From NCBI RefSeq assembly GCF_028389875.1, contig NW_026907702.1:365860-429859 (forward strand): 64,000 nucleotides of DNA. Reading direction: 5' to 3'. Position 1 is the first letter of the stretch; every line of letters begins with the position of its first letter. This document shows, piece by piece, positions 9,601 through 20,100 of this stretch. A model generated the notes under the pieces. The model was given only the letters and a program-made list of their open reading frames with translations. It did no database searches and had not been told where the DNA came from. This stretch comes from Rhea pennata (Eukaryota > Chordata > Aves > Rheiformes > Rheidae). The position numbers and the translations under genes are program-made.

Positions 9601-11374
9601 ACACTTAAAGGTTAACCGGGTTCTGCTTACTCGGTGCTTCCGCTCAAACAAGCTGTCTGCATAGCAGCCACGGTGTAACGTAAGAATTCATGAGCATCTT
9701 CCTGTCTGCCAAAACAGAAGTGCTCCCCTATCCCTAAGAAATACAAAGAGTACAATGCTTATCTCAGAAGAAGGGACAGGACAGAAACGCTGCTTTTCTC
9801 AAAGCACTCTTCCTGAAAACATTCCACTCGCCAAACCCTTGGCACCCGTGACATAACCCGCTGGAAATTCACACCTTGCTACAAAGAATGCCGTCTGAAA
9901 TGACTTACGTCTAAGGTCACTGAAGACAGCCGTAGGCTCGATGGCACTGGCAGAGCAGAACAGGACCTGGTTAACGTGCGTCTCCATTGTGCACAGCATG
10001 CAGAAGCCTTGCGCACGACCTGTCCAGAGACAAGGAAGAAAGCACCTCAGTCGAGGGAAAGGTACCGACGTACCTGTGGAAAACCTTGAGCAACAACAAC
10101 CCCAAAGTTCTAAGTGCGGTCTCTGCTCTCCATTCCACGCTCTCGTCTCCAAAGGCGCCAACAGCCCAGCCTGTGGGCATAAGCATTAACCACCAAGTCT
10201 GTACTAGCACCCATTTCCTGAGCAAACCCCGGAACGACCACTGCCAGGCCCTCTTTTGCAGGCAGCTGCACAGGAAGAGCCAGACTAGCTCATACGGCTT
10301 TCACGGTGCTCTTTGGGAGTCTTACTCTTCTCACGGTTCAACAGCGACTCTGTCAGTTCTCACAGTGCTCGTGCAGGATGGAAAGCCGGCTGTGAAGGAA
10401 CACTGAACACGTGGGATGCCCTCCTCCAAAATGTTGTCATCTTCCTACCAGCCAGAAAGCCAGAGGCCAACGATTCATCAAGTGCCTTACTTCCCAATGC
10501 CCTCGATCATTCGTTCACCTCAGGGACCAAAGAACCACCACCCCCCTGCACGACGTGTGACCACAGGCCATTAACTGAACACAAGCACTCCATCAGCTGT
10601 CCTGACTGGGATAGCTCAGGATATCCTGCGCTAGTAAAAGCCAGCGCCTACAGGGAAAACAGGACAGCTCAGAGTTTGCTTCACATAGTCATTCTTCTTC
10701 TTTCACCTGCAGAGCTGTCCAGAGGGTCACAAGGAACATGTTCACAAGTACTCACACGACTGGCTGTGTTCCCCGGAAAGCATGTAATTGGCCAGAGGGG
10801 GAGTGTAGGTCAAACACTGCAGAACAGAGTTGAGGAAACACGTGTTGCCCAGGTTGTGGAGTCCAGCTCCAACACTTTGCCTTTGCCGCCAAGCCACAGA
10901 AATCTTCTCGGGTGGGAAAAGCATCCTTTGTGGCGGAGCGATTCCATCCGTAATGACTGCAAGGAAACGAGATTGCAAAAGAGACTGCCGGCCTTCGTTC
11001 CTTTTCCTATTCTGTTCCTTTTCCTCATCCTAACCTTAACCCTTCACCTCAGGCCTCCAATTACACACTAACAAAGGGAACAGCCAAGACCCCCAGATAA
11101 GCCAGCAACCCTCTGAGCAGCAGGTCTTTTGCTAGGCAATGCTGTCGTCAACTGTCGCGCACAGCGGAGGGAGTCGATGCATTCTCAGAAAACTCTCCAG
11201 CATCCCCCGCAGCTTGTCAACCCGTAAAGCCTTGCAACACTAGCCACTTGCGGTGCCTTTGGCCAGGCACAAAATTAACCTTTACTCTTGAGGTCTTTAC
11301 TCACAGCAGTAGCTGCTTTCTAGGCCAGATCCTGCAGGTGGTACCGGACCCCAGCTTGCAGAGTGGGACTCCAT
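3666..11374 (-). CDS. USP42-like ubiquitin carboxyl-terminal hydrolase, copy A
   Basis: Predicted cysteine protease that removes ubiquitin from proteins. Coding exons (minus): 11305-11374 (exon 2, coding part), 10756-10956, 9909-10019, 9631-9733, 9391-9458, 9135-9205, 8504-8586, 7234-7345, 6693-6833, 6374-6474, 5796-6012, 4424-4969, 3666-3848. All introns are GT-AG and phases agree, giving about 668 residues. Visible motifs: Cys box [12 protein letters not shown] (Cys63), CxxC pairs at 187/190 and 234/237, QEDAHEFL, His box GRAGHYFC (His314), and MND (Asp331). The tail is Lys/Arg-rich ([10 protein letters not shown]). The SASWG and DGIAPPQ segments and the tail fit USP42 better than USP36 or USP17. 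The start ATG has A at -3 and G at +4. Exons through the Asp motif are firm. The boundaries of exons 12 and 13, and the reading frame of 13, are less certain. The C-terminal half is much shorter than in mammalian USP42. Confidence 0.85.
5240..5266 (+). repeat. (CT)n tract in intron 12, copy A
   Basis: Short CT microsatellite in the intron between exons 12 and 13. It is a few repeats shorter in copies B to E (for example about 18,706-18,730). Confidence 0.85.
5656..5740 (+). repeat. Purine-rich (GGGA/GGAA)n tract, intron 12, copy A
   Basis: Polypurine tract of about 85 bases, which is polypyrimidine on the transcribed sense, close to the donor of exon 12. Length varies slightly among copies: about 19,118-19,203 (B), 33,204-33,289 (C), 47,282-47,368 (D), 61,366-61,451 (E). 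Confidence 0.85.
7346..8503 (-). other. Intron 8 of copy A
   Basis: The longest intron, about 1.16 kb, between the exons encoding the two halves of the second CxxC. Open frames in it, on both strands, match nothing I recognise. This is where the copy 0 deletion begins (7,741 equivalent). Confidence 0.6.
9343..9390 (-). repeat. 24-bp tandem duplication spanning the exon 6 splice donor, copy A
   Basis: Two adjacent 24-bp copies (9,343-9,366 and 9,367-9,390) cover the GTACGT donor of exon 6. In A the outer copy has GTACAT instead. B (about 22,805-22,852) and D (about 50,970-51,017) have two matching donors. C has a single copy. Confidence 0.85.
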
Positions 11375-11395
11375 TTTCACCACACGCAGCTCCAG
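11305..11395 (-). other. Exon 2 of copy A (start-codon exon)
   Basis: A strong acceptor (polypyrimidine followed by CAG) ends at 11,396 and a GTGAGT donor begins at 11,304. The exon holds 21 bases of 5' UTR and then ATG at 11,374. It encodes [20 protein letters not shown] plus three residues and ends in phase 1, which joins in frame to the DGIAPPQ exon. An alternative reading is an unspliced frame starting at ATG 11,548 inside the CpG island. I prefer 11,374 because of the acceptor, the Kozak context and the SASWG similarity to USP42. Equivalent exons: 24767-24857 (B), 38838-38928 (C), 52932-53022 (D). Confidence 0.7.
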
Positions 11396-11439
11396 CTGGA
11401 AGAGGAATGAGCCCAGTGATCCAGCAGGCTCGCTCAGCC

Positions 11440-11860
11440 CGCCTTCGCTTGGGCCAGCGCGACTGCAAGCGCCGGGGCAGAGAGCGCGCGAGGAGCTGCT
11501 GCGCCGCCGCCCTCTCTGCTGCAGAGCGACCCCAGCCCTGCGGGCCATTGTGACGGGGGCACCTCAGCCAATGAGCAGGCGCCTGCCAGCCCAGTGGGAC
11601 GGCCCTGCTGTGGTGCAACCAATCGGACCGCAGTGTGTCTGTGACGGGCGTGTGTCGGGGCAGCATGGCCCTGCCCCCTTTCGGCCCCGCGGCCCCGGCA
11701 GAGACGCGCTCAGCCGGCGCCCGGGGCCACCGGGCACCGTCCGCAGCCGGCAGCCGCTGCGCTGACCCCCGCTCGTGGCGGGGGTGGGGACCGTGCTCCC
11801 TCCCCGGGCAGAATAAGCCTGCTAAGAAAAAAAGGCACGCTGCTGTCACCGCAGCTGTGG
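11440..11860 (-). promoter_or_regulatory. CpG-island promoter of copy A
   Basis: GC- and CpG-rich block directly upstream of the start-codon exon. It has two CCAAT boxes (11,568-11,572 and 11,619-11,623) about 50 bp apart and TGACG motifs nearby (about 11,551 and 11,642). Untranslated exon 1 probably lies here, but I could not fix its donor. Both CCAAT boxes read forward on the plus strand, opposite to the gene, so bidirectional activity is possible. Confidence 0.65.
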
Positions 11861-11949
11861 GGCAGTTTGGGCCGCCAGGCCCACATTGCTGCAAATGGTC
11901 TTTCCCCCTCTTCGGCCGTCCGTCACGCTGTCCCAAAGGCTTCTAGAGC

Positions 11950-13117
11950 ACAACGGGGTCCTTTTCAAGGAATTCTCTCCAGGTCCGGAGGAAAAGCAAT
12001 CGGTGGATTTTGCACTACTGCTACCAGAGAAACACAGCCCTTCAGTGGCCCTTACGAGCAAGCCTCTGTGAAGAAAGACACCGGCACTCCAGAAAGCTTC
12101 TAAGTCGTTCTGGGAGCCTCTGCACAAGCTCACCTGTCTCCAGGAATTAGCAGAGAAACCTGACGCTCGTACGCATTCGTCATAGCATGTGTCCTCATCG
12201 TTGCGAGCATGCTTTGACCTGCTCTCTCCAGAAGGCTTCCCAGCAACAGGGCTGCTCTCTCCCTTTGCGCGCCGTGAGCAAACTTAGTGCTGCAGGATTA
12301 AAGCATAAGAGAGTCTTCACTGAACTAGTGAAAGCAGCTGATTGACAAGTGCCTAGTGGGGGATGCTTTTCTCAATTTCTTTGGCAACCTCTGGGCTATG
12401 CGCACAGGCGTGTGGCCAAAGCGGCTTGCTTGGGACGGTCTTTTCAGACGGCATTGGGTGGTTCCTCCGTTTCCTTCCGCAAACGGTACTCCAGCTCAAC
12501 CTTGTCTCTCTGAGCTGCTCTGAGGGAAGGGTCTGCACCTGGAAGGGCAAAGCAATGCTTCCGGAGCCAGCCAGCATTTCCTTCCTAACAGAAGACGAGG
12601 AAGAGGAAGAGGAAGAAAAGAGGAAGGAGGCTGTTTAAAGGCGCAAAGGCGCATTGTGTGAAGTCTTACTACGAGCTTCGGAGACTATGGACAAATGCCT
12701 GCTTTTAAGCGTGCCAGCTGAACTTGTTAGCCCCCTCGTATTTGTGGCAGTGGGGAGCATAATCTGCCATCTCTCCAGAAGAGAGATGTTAACAGATTAC
12801 TGGTGGGAAGGCTCTGCTTTAATTGGATGGAGCTCTGAGGAGAGCGAACGGCCCTCAGAGACACACAGCCCTTCTTCTTCTAAGCACGTGGTGCTAGCTT
12901 CGGCTTGCACAAAGCTGGTCGTGCTAACGCTCACAGTTCTGGCATGGTCGAGCTGTTACTGCGTGGGGCACGCTGTGAGGGTGGACCAGGTGTTTCCTGG
13001 GAGCTCGATAATGGAGACCGTCACTCGGCTGGGGATGTAGTCCAAGTGCTTAGGAGGCAGGAAAGGCAACTCCCTCCCTCAAGCTGGGGGCTGACCTACT
13101 GGAAAGCAGCTCTGCAG
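11950..13117. other. Unassigned spacer DNA upstream of copy A
   Basis: About 1.2 kb between the copy A promoter and the spacer CpG island. It holds a short (GAGGAA)n purine stretch near 12,592-12,630. A plus-strand 128-codon frame at 12,654-13,040 matches no family I know, and in the C|D spacer it is cut by a stop. I see no supported gene. Confidence 0.5.
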
Positions 13118-13681
13118 GGTTGCGAACGAGCAGCAGCGTTGGGGTCGGGGCAGGGCTTCAGGGCAGTGGTGGGAGTTAGAGCGGGGGCCAAACCCAAGGG
13201 CTCTCACCGGCCCCATGCCAGCCGCAAGGCCCTCGCCCGAGGGCCTCTCTCGGCCCTCAGCTTGGTCGACTCCGCGGGCGCAGCTCGCCGGAGGGCAGGA
13301 TGCCCGCTGTGTCCTGGCGCGCCTGCCTCCAGCGCCGGCGGGCAGCGCGGGCAGCTGGTGCGTGGAGCCCAGGGCCGGCGCCAGGCTCCGGGCTGGCGGC
13401 TGCCGCTGAGAGGGCGGCGGCGAGCAAGTGCCGCGCCGCCCCGCCAGGCTGCCCAGCCCGCGGGCTGCTGCCGGGCCCCGCCCACCTCCGCGCTGGCTGG
13501 CTGAGCGGCAGGCCAGGTGGGGGCAGAGAGCCAATCGGGGCGCGGGAGGGGCGGGGAGCGCCGTGAGCGACGCGCGGTGTGCCCAGTGACCTTCGCTGGC
13601 GCTGCTGCCCCGCCCCGCCGCAGCCTCCGGGGCCTCGGGCGGGCCCGGCTAGGCCCGCGCCCGGGCCGAGCGGTCGCAGAA
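13118..13681. promoter_or_regulatory. Spacer CpG island, A|B
   Basis: Same GC-box and CCAAT-containing block. It is reached directly from 13,117 because the upstream G-rich 620 bp is missing here. Confidence 0.5.
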
Positions 13682-14990
13682 CTGCGGAATCGGTGGGGTG
13701 GGAAGGGACCTCTGGAGATCATTGAGACCAACGCCCCTGCTCAAGCCGCGTCCCCTGGAGCATGTTAGACAGGGCTGCATCCAGGCAGGCTTTGAATGGC
13801 TCCAGAGAAGGAGACTCCACAACTTCTCTGGGCAACCTGTTGCAGCGCTCTGTCACTCTCACGGGGAAGAAATTCCTCCTCACGTTCAGGCGGACCTTCC
13901 GGTGCTTCGGTTTGTGCCCATTGCGTCTTGTCCTGTCACCTGGCACAACTGAAAAGAGTTTGTCCCCGTCCCCTTGACACCCTCCCTTCAGGTACTTAGA
14001 GACGTTGGTAAGATCTCCTCTCAGTCGTCTCTTCTCCAGGCTCAACAGGGGCAGCTCTCGCAGCCGTTCCTCAGGGGGCAGATGCTCCAGCCCCCTGACC
14101 ATCCTCGTAGCCCTACGCTGGACGCTCTCTGCAGTAGCTCCACGTCTCTGTTGTACTGGGGAGCCCAGACCTGGACGCAGTAGTCGAGATGAGGCCTCAG
14201 CAGGGCTGAGCAGAGGGGCACGATCACCTCCCTCAACGTGCTGGCAACACTCTTCCTAAGGCACCCCAGGATACCATTGGCCTTCCTGGCCACAAGGGCA
14301 CGTTGCTACCTCGTGGTCAGCTTGTCGTCCACCAGCATTCGCAGGTCCTTCCCTGCAGAGCTGCTTTCGAGCAGGTCAGCCCCCAGCCTGTGCTGGTGCC
14401 TGGGGTTATTTCTCCCTAGGTGCAGGACCGTGCACATGCCCTTGTTGAACCTCCTGAGGTTCCTCTCCGCCCAGCTCTGCGGCCTCTCCAGGTCTCTCTG
14501 AACGGCAGCACAGCCCTCAGGTGTATCAGCCACTGCTCCCAGCTTGGTGTCATCGGCAAACTTGCAGAGCAGGCACTCTGTCCCTTCATCCAGGTCTTGG
14601 ATGAAGAAGCTGACCAGCACGGGACCCAGTCCTGAGCCCTGGGGGACTCCACTAGCCACAGGCCTCCAGCTAGACTCCGCGCCACTGATGACGACCCTCT
14701 GAGCTCTGCCATTCAGCCAGCTCTCAATCCACCTCACTGTCCACTCGTCTAACCCACACATCCTGCGGGCGTACCCAGGAGGATGTTATGGGAGACAGTG
14801 TCAAAAGCCTGGCTGAAGTCAAGGTACATACTGTCCACTGCTCTCCCCTCCTCTACCCAGCCAGTCATTCCATCATAGAGGGCTGTCAGATTGGTTAAGC
14901 AGGAGTTCCCCTTGGTGAATCCACGCTGACTACTCCTCATCACCTTCTTTTCCTCCATATGCCTGGAGATGACATCCAGATGACATCCAG
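13682..14990 (-). mobile_element. CR1 LINE fragment, A|B spacer
   Basis: The 5'-truncated CR1 is read from right to left. Reverse-transcriptase motif A (YLDFSQAFDTVSH) lies near 14,800, SGVPQGSGLGP near 14,650 and the FADD motif (CKFADDTKLG) near 14,560, followed by the C-terminal segments. Frameshifts split the frame, so it is not active. The same insertion occurs in every unit. Confidence 0.9.
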
Positions 14991-15187
14991 GGCCCCGGCA
15001 CGGCTGCCTGCTCCAGGGCCGCACACGGTGCCGCCCGGCTCCACTGCCCAGTGCCGGCCCTGGCGCGGCCCGCCTGCTCCGCACCCCTGCGCCAGGCCGT
15101 GGCACGGCCCCTGTGGCCCCGCTGCGCCCTGCTTGGCTGCAGCCCTTCCCCACGTTGCTGGCGCTGGCACCTCTGCCTTGGCTGCTG
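14991..15187. other. GC-rich block next to CR1, A|B
   Basis: C-rich sequence of about 200 bp between the CR1 5' end and the 50-bp tandem duplication. It contains imperfect repeats of GGCACGGC-type words. No coding or RNA feature recognised. Present also at about 29,069-29,265, 43,143-43,339 and 57,235-57,431. Confidence 0.4.
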
Positions 15188-15287
15188 TATCCCTACTACA
15201 TGATCCTTGGTGGGAACTGTCCGTGTTGTAACTTTTGTATCCGTACTACCTGATACTTGGTGAGAATGTCCGTGTTGTAACTTTTGG
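15188..15287 (+). repeat. Imperfect 50-bp tandem duplication
   Basis: Two copies of a 50-bp segment, each beginning TATCC and ending GTTGTAACTTTTG, lie side by side at the edge of the LTR-like sequence. Also at 29,266-29,365, 43,340-43,439 and 57,432-57,531. Confidence 0.75.
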
Positions 15288-15882
15288 GTGTCTACAACAG
15301 TACTGTTGTGTTAAGCGGAATACAAATAACTAACAAGGTCTTGGAAATCTGTGAGAAAGAACAGCAGTTGGTTACATATAAGTTCTGTGGCTTCCAGCCA
15401 CAAAATAACCATGAGAAGCAGTCAACCTGAAGGTCAGAAGTTGAAGAGTAATGAAATAGCGACCCCCAGAGTCAATGTGGCCCCCGGAATAAGTCTGCAC
15501 ACCTGCGCAGTATCATAGCCCGGTTATGCAACCGGGCCGGAGTTGGGCTAGGCTCCCTGCACTTGTTGGCCCCAGGTGCCGGGACTCCCGCCTACCGCGA
15601 ATCATCAGAAATACCGGAATTTTTCCAAAGGAGAGGGAGGCTGCTACACAACAGAGGACCATGTTGCCTCCTCGGGGACGCCCAAAAAGATTGTGCCTGA
15701 CGACTCTCTCTCTCACCATGCAGACGATCGGGACAAGCATGGGAGTGGTCCTTCTCGAGATTACCATCAGGTCGGTCTGTTTGTAAGTATTTACTAATAA
15801 ACTGCTTGCTGCTGAAGAGTATTTGGGGGGGTGTGTGTGTCTGTGTGTGTATGTGTGTGTGTGTTTGTGCTGGCTTGCCACA
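15288..15882 (+). mobile_element. LTR-like sequence (probable solo LTR of an endogenous retrovirus), A|B
   Basis: Non-coding sequence of about 600 bp with a TATA-like word (ACATATAAG near 15,374), AATAAA at 15,796-15,801 and a GT-rich tract just after it, ending in a CA dinucleotide. This order resembles the U3-R-U5 layout of an LTR on the plus strand. No gag, pol or env frame is beside it. The family and the exact ends are not determined. A 7-bp perfect stem with a 4-base loop lies at 15,519-15,536. Confidence 0.5.
15829..15867 (+). repeat. (GT)n microsatellite, A|B
   Basis: Interrupted GT repeat inside the LTR-like sequence, just after its AATAAA. Length and interruptions differ among the four spacers. 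Translated, it gives false His-Thr repeats. Confidence 0.9.
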
Positions 15883-16387
15883 CTGGACGTTTGGCCCCCG
15901 GGAATCTAACTGGAACAGCTGCAATGGACGCACATGGCTGTCTTGTCAGGACCAGCCGCGTGTGTGTGGCTGTGCACCCCAAAACACCCCCTCATTCTCC
16001 ACAGGGGCCTCCTGGGCTTTCCCTTTACCTTACACAGTTGCCAGGCATCATCAGTTCCCCTTAGCCTCGCTTCCACACACCCACCCAGTCCCAGGCAAGC
16101 ACTAGCAGCTGCTCATCAGCTCTGCTGACGCTCCACCTGCCCGACCAGCACAGCCCCTTGCTTCCTGCACTCCCGCTGGGCGCTCCCGCTGCACCCCATT
16201 CGGACCTTGGCTACTGCCAGGCACTGTGCACCAGCAGAATCTCCACCACCCGTCGGCATTACTGGCACCTGCTATAAAAGGACGCCTACGGGAAAAGAAC
16301 TGTGAAAAAAAAGCCTTCTTCTCTTGCTGCAATTCCATACAGAAGGCTGAAGCACCACCAAGCACTGGGTTTGGTTTTGACAGTACT
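15883..16387. other. Spacer DNA between the LTR-like block and the copy B 3' end
   Basis: About 500 bp with no recognised coding or repeat content. Also at about 29,967-30,471, 44,045-44,549 and 58,133-58,637. In unit 0 only the last part (about 2,739-2,921) is present. Confidence 0.5.
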
Positions 16388-16393
16388 TTTATT
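16388..16393 (-). terminator. Poly(A) signal AATAAA, copy B
   Basis: Minus-strand AATAAA about 740 bases past the copy B stop at 17,132. Confidence 0.6.
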
Positions 16394-17131
16394 GTTCTAG
16401 TGTTTGAACAATTTTCAAGCTTGGATTGGTTAGCGTTGTTTGGAGAATGGCTACCTGTTGGGGCTGATGGTAAGCTGTGCCCTTGATGGTAAGCTTAGTC
16501 AGAGTCTTCAAGGCTGCTGGCCGCAAGCTCTGCATCTGAACGACAAAAGGAAGCGGGCTCACTCCCTGGCATGACATTCAGCACAAACCCATCTGCTCAG
16601 CGGTTTGCTTTCTAGAGAGCAAAGACCTGAGCCTGCCCACAGCTTGACGTGCGCTGGGACTCCGGGCCTGAACCCACCTTGAGGGGGAGGCTTCCAAAAG
16701 CCTTCCTGGCAGAGCCACTGTATTTCAGTTGCCTGCTAAGACGCAGGTACTGTGCAGAAAGCAGGACGTGGCTACCTGCTTTCCTGGCACATCGTAGACC
16801 TTAGGGACGTGACATTTGGTGGTGCTTTTGCCTTCTGTCCTAGTAGCCACTCAAAACTGGAAACAAACAAGCATAGCAGCTAACCTCGCGTCTTTCTTTT
16901 AATTAAGGCAGAGTATTTGGAAGCCAGGGCATACCGCACAGCCTTCCTCACGCAAGCATTTAGAAAGCATTTAAAAGAATATGCTCTGCTCGAATAAAAA
17001 GGAATCCCGCACACTTCCTCTGGCCCCTTACCTTGCAGCTCCCCGCGGGATGCGATGGAGCTCTATTTCTGGCTGCCAGCTGCACAGGAAGGCTGCCCGT
17101 CCCCGTGGAGCTCTTCACTGCCACTGTTCCT

Positions 17132-20100
17132 CTACTGCTCCCATAGAGAGCCGCCTGCAGGACGGGCTTCTTCCTTCTCCTCCCACGGGCACTTCTGCAA
17201 ACGAGGATCTGAGCATTCCAAGAAGCTTTTCAGCTTCTTCATGGGTCTCCTCTTTTTCTTCTTCTCCTTATGCTTGCCGCTGTCAACATGGAGCACAGAG
17301 AAATCCAGATCATACTGTCGGAAGGAAAGAGGCAAGGACAGACAACAGAGAGGTGCTGCTTGATGCCTCTAAGGGACTGCATTTTAGCAGGTCTGCTGCA
17401 GGCGGTGATTTGCAGCTGCTCTGTGGTCATTTCTGAACGTCTGCCTTCCTAAGACACGGACACCCTCAGAGGTCGAGTGGACATTAGGTCCTGGCTGGCA
17501 CACAAACCAGTAAGCAAGGCTAGTTCTTGCCTTGTTCTATGCCTCATATGAAACCTCTGGGGTTCGGCATTTTATGCCTTTTAGTTTTCTACACCACTCT
17601 TTGTAAAAGCTCCGGGTGTCTAGTTATCCTCTGTGCATATGACAAATCTATGATTCTGCAGTCATAGATTTCATGCATGAGAACAAGCATTCTTGTAGCC
17701 TTATCAAGAACCGTGTGCAGACGTGATTCTAAGGTCTAACACAGCTCCCCTAGCTTCACTTGATCAACCTACCTACGTGATCTCCAGAGAGACTCTGCAC
17801 TACTCAGAGTTCTTCAAAGCCAACTGGGAGCACCAGAGGATCAGCCAGAGAAGAACGAGGAGCGCACTGCTGAAATCTCTTTTCTCCACCCTTCGCCGTT
17901 TCCCTTCCGTTTTGATGTCGCTCCCTTCTGCACACGGATGGCCTCTTTTTCTGCTTCCTGGCTTTCCAGTCTTCCAGGTAGGGCCCTCAAAACCCACAGG
18001 AACTGACACAGCTGGAGGTGCTCGTCTTTGATGAGAACATTTTCCAGGCTGCTGCTCCTGCACTGGACAGCGGTGCCAGTCTGCTCGGTGCCTGCTGAAG
18101 CGATGCCCATCCTGCCCTCTGGAGAGTGACGACTCGGGGAGCCTCTTGCTTTTGCAAGAATGCTCCTGTGACCTGTCTGGCTCTGTTTGTCCTCTGCTTT
18201 GGGGTCTGTAACGAGGACATTGGGCGGAGCTTCTGCCCTTGCCCCAGCAGCTCCTCTCACGACGGGAAGCTGTGCGCCAACTGCCGTTGCGATACTGCTG
18301 CTGGTGGCAGTTTTGCCTGTTTTGGTGCAGCCTCTGAGAGCACCTCCTCTTGAGAGAATGACTGACCGTTTCTGGGACACCAGCGCTATCTGCATCCTCT
18401 TTCAGGGCTCGCTTTCTCTCTAAATGACCTGAGCTCTGTATTGCAACAGAGGAGACTGTAAGATGGCCATATGCAAACACACAGCTTTGCAAAGCCCCAA
18501 ACACAATCCCCTCCTACTGCCCCAGTAGTCCTACAGGTTGCCTCAGGAGCCTTACACACAAAAAACACTCTGCTTTAACTCTACGTGCAAGGCCGGCAAG
18601 TATTTCTCATCCCTACTTTTGGTTTTTGGATATTGGAAGTAAAACAGCATCATTTTTGGAAGCCCTTCCAGACAGCTGAACACGGATCAAAGCTCTTCCC
18701 AAATGTCTCTCTGTCTCTCTCTCTCTCTCCCTTTACATATATGTGCGTATGTTTGTGCCTCCATTCCCCCACCTCACACCCCTCACACTTTCCCTGAAAA
18801 CCCTAGCATAATTGTGCCAGCACTCTGGAAGAAGCCATTCTGGTTTTGCTGGCTCAGCTGAAGTGACAGCACTACAAATAAACCAAGCAATCTTCCCTTT
18901 TTTTCATGATTTGCACAGGCCTGGGCTCTACTTGCAATGTCTCGCAGTGCTTCAGGAAGCGGAGCTGCAAGAAAACAAGCAGCGGGGCTGACACACGATT
19001 TAGCATTAGGCACTGTTTCAGTGATTCTGGCTGCAGCAGGAGAGCTGTGAAGAAAGCTGCAGTGTGGGAGGGAAAATACAATGCAGACGTGACCACCACC
19101 CACCCCCCTAAAAAAATAAGGAGAAAAGAAGGAAGGGAGGATGGGAATGAAGAAGGGAGGAAGGGAGGAAGGGAGGGAGGGAGGGAGGACGGAAGAGAGA
19201 GAATAATCCCACTATCAATTTGATGCCTTTCTCCTTCTCTCTCTTCACCCACATTTACCTTCATCATATGAGGAGGATGCTGTGGTCCCAGAAATCCGGC
19301 CTGCTTATTATTAGCCTCCTGCTGACCAAGGAACGAAGGGGCAGGGGATGGCACAGGTGCGTAAGAAGTGCCTTCTCCAAGTGTCTCCTCACAGCACCTT
19401 GGGAAACAACAGAGATCGCAGCTGAGACGTGGTCTGTCAGCCTCCTCTTGGGCTGAATCGCATCCTATCACTTTCCTGCAGCAGCTGATCCGTCCTACTG
19501 AAAACGTAACCAAGACTACAAGCTGAACATTAGATGCTGGTCTTGCTACCACGGCTGTCCCTTGCAGGGGACTCATCCTTACACCACCTCCGGCCTCAAT
19601 TTCTCCTTGCTGGCGTTGGACAGCTCCCGAGAGCACCTACGTAACAAGTTACGCAAGTGCAGCAGGTGAAGGCCAAGCAATGAAGGACAACACACGGCAC
19701 GGGGAATAGCACGCTGGACAGAACTGATTTCTACCAACAGTCCTTTCCTCCCAGGACAGAAAGAAAAACACGTCAGAGGACAAGAAGTTTCAGTAGCGCA
19801 AAATTACCCTGAACCCCTTTGAATACTTGCTCTTACCTGATATAAAAAAGTAAATACGCCTGCTGACTGAGAACGGTGTTGATGTCGCAAAGGACTACCG
19901 AGGCATCATTCATCTCATACCATAGTCCATTACTGGCCTGCAAACAAAGGCACCGATGCCTTTACAGCAACTGCGTGCTTTCTGCAGGAAATCCCAGACA
20001 GCACACTCCCGGACAAAGGATACACCAAGACTCGTCAAAGCAGACATGCGGCGAGCCCTTTCCCCTTAACAACAGTGGTTGCCAGCAACATGCTGCGGCA

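Larger units (their letters stand above)
2922..16387. repeat. Tandem unit A (about 13.47 kb)
   Basis: Head-to-tail unit measured from poly(A) signal to poly(A) signal. It contains complete USP42-like copy A on the minus strand and the A|B spacer. The spacer lacks the 620-bp G-rich segment found in units 0, B, C and D: the sequence at 13,117 joins directly into the spacer CpG island. Apart from that gap the unit is nearly identical to the others. Confidence 0.95.

Noticed and set aside
10313-11071. Plus-strand 252-codon frame opposite exon 3
   Set aside because: It is antisense to USP42-like exon 3, whose motifs and splice sites are clear. Its conservation simply follows the near-identity of the units.
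3666-11374. Assignment to USP36 or mammalian USP17
   Set aside because: The catalytic core resembles all three, but the SASWG and DGIAPPQ segments and the basic tail fit USP42. USP17 genes have no introns in the coding region.
12654-13040. Plus-strand 128-codon frame (MCEVLLRASETMD...) as a gene
   Set aside because: No recognised domain. The counterpart in the C|D spacer has a stop near 40,495, and the frame carries no clear promoter or splice evidence.
13682-14990. Active CR1 element
   Set aside because: It is 5'-truncated, lacks the endonuclease region, and the reverse-transcriptase frame is split by frameshifts.
15513-15881. Minus-strand frame with His-Thr repeats as a metal-binding protein
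   Set aside because: The His-Thr run is the translation of the (GT)n microsatellite, and the rest is antisense to the LTR-like sequence.
15883-15910. Retroviral primer-binding site after the LTR-like block
   Set aside because: A CCGGGAATC word resembles part of some tRNA 3' halves, but it is offset from the LTR end and no adjacent 18-base tRNA match could be made.
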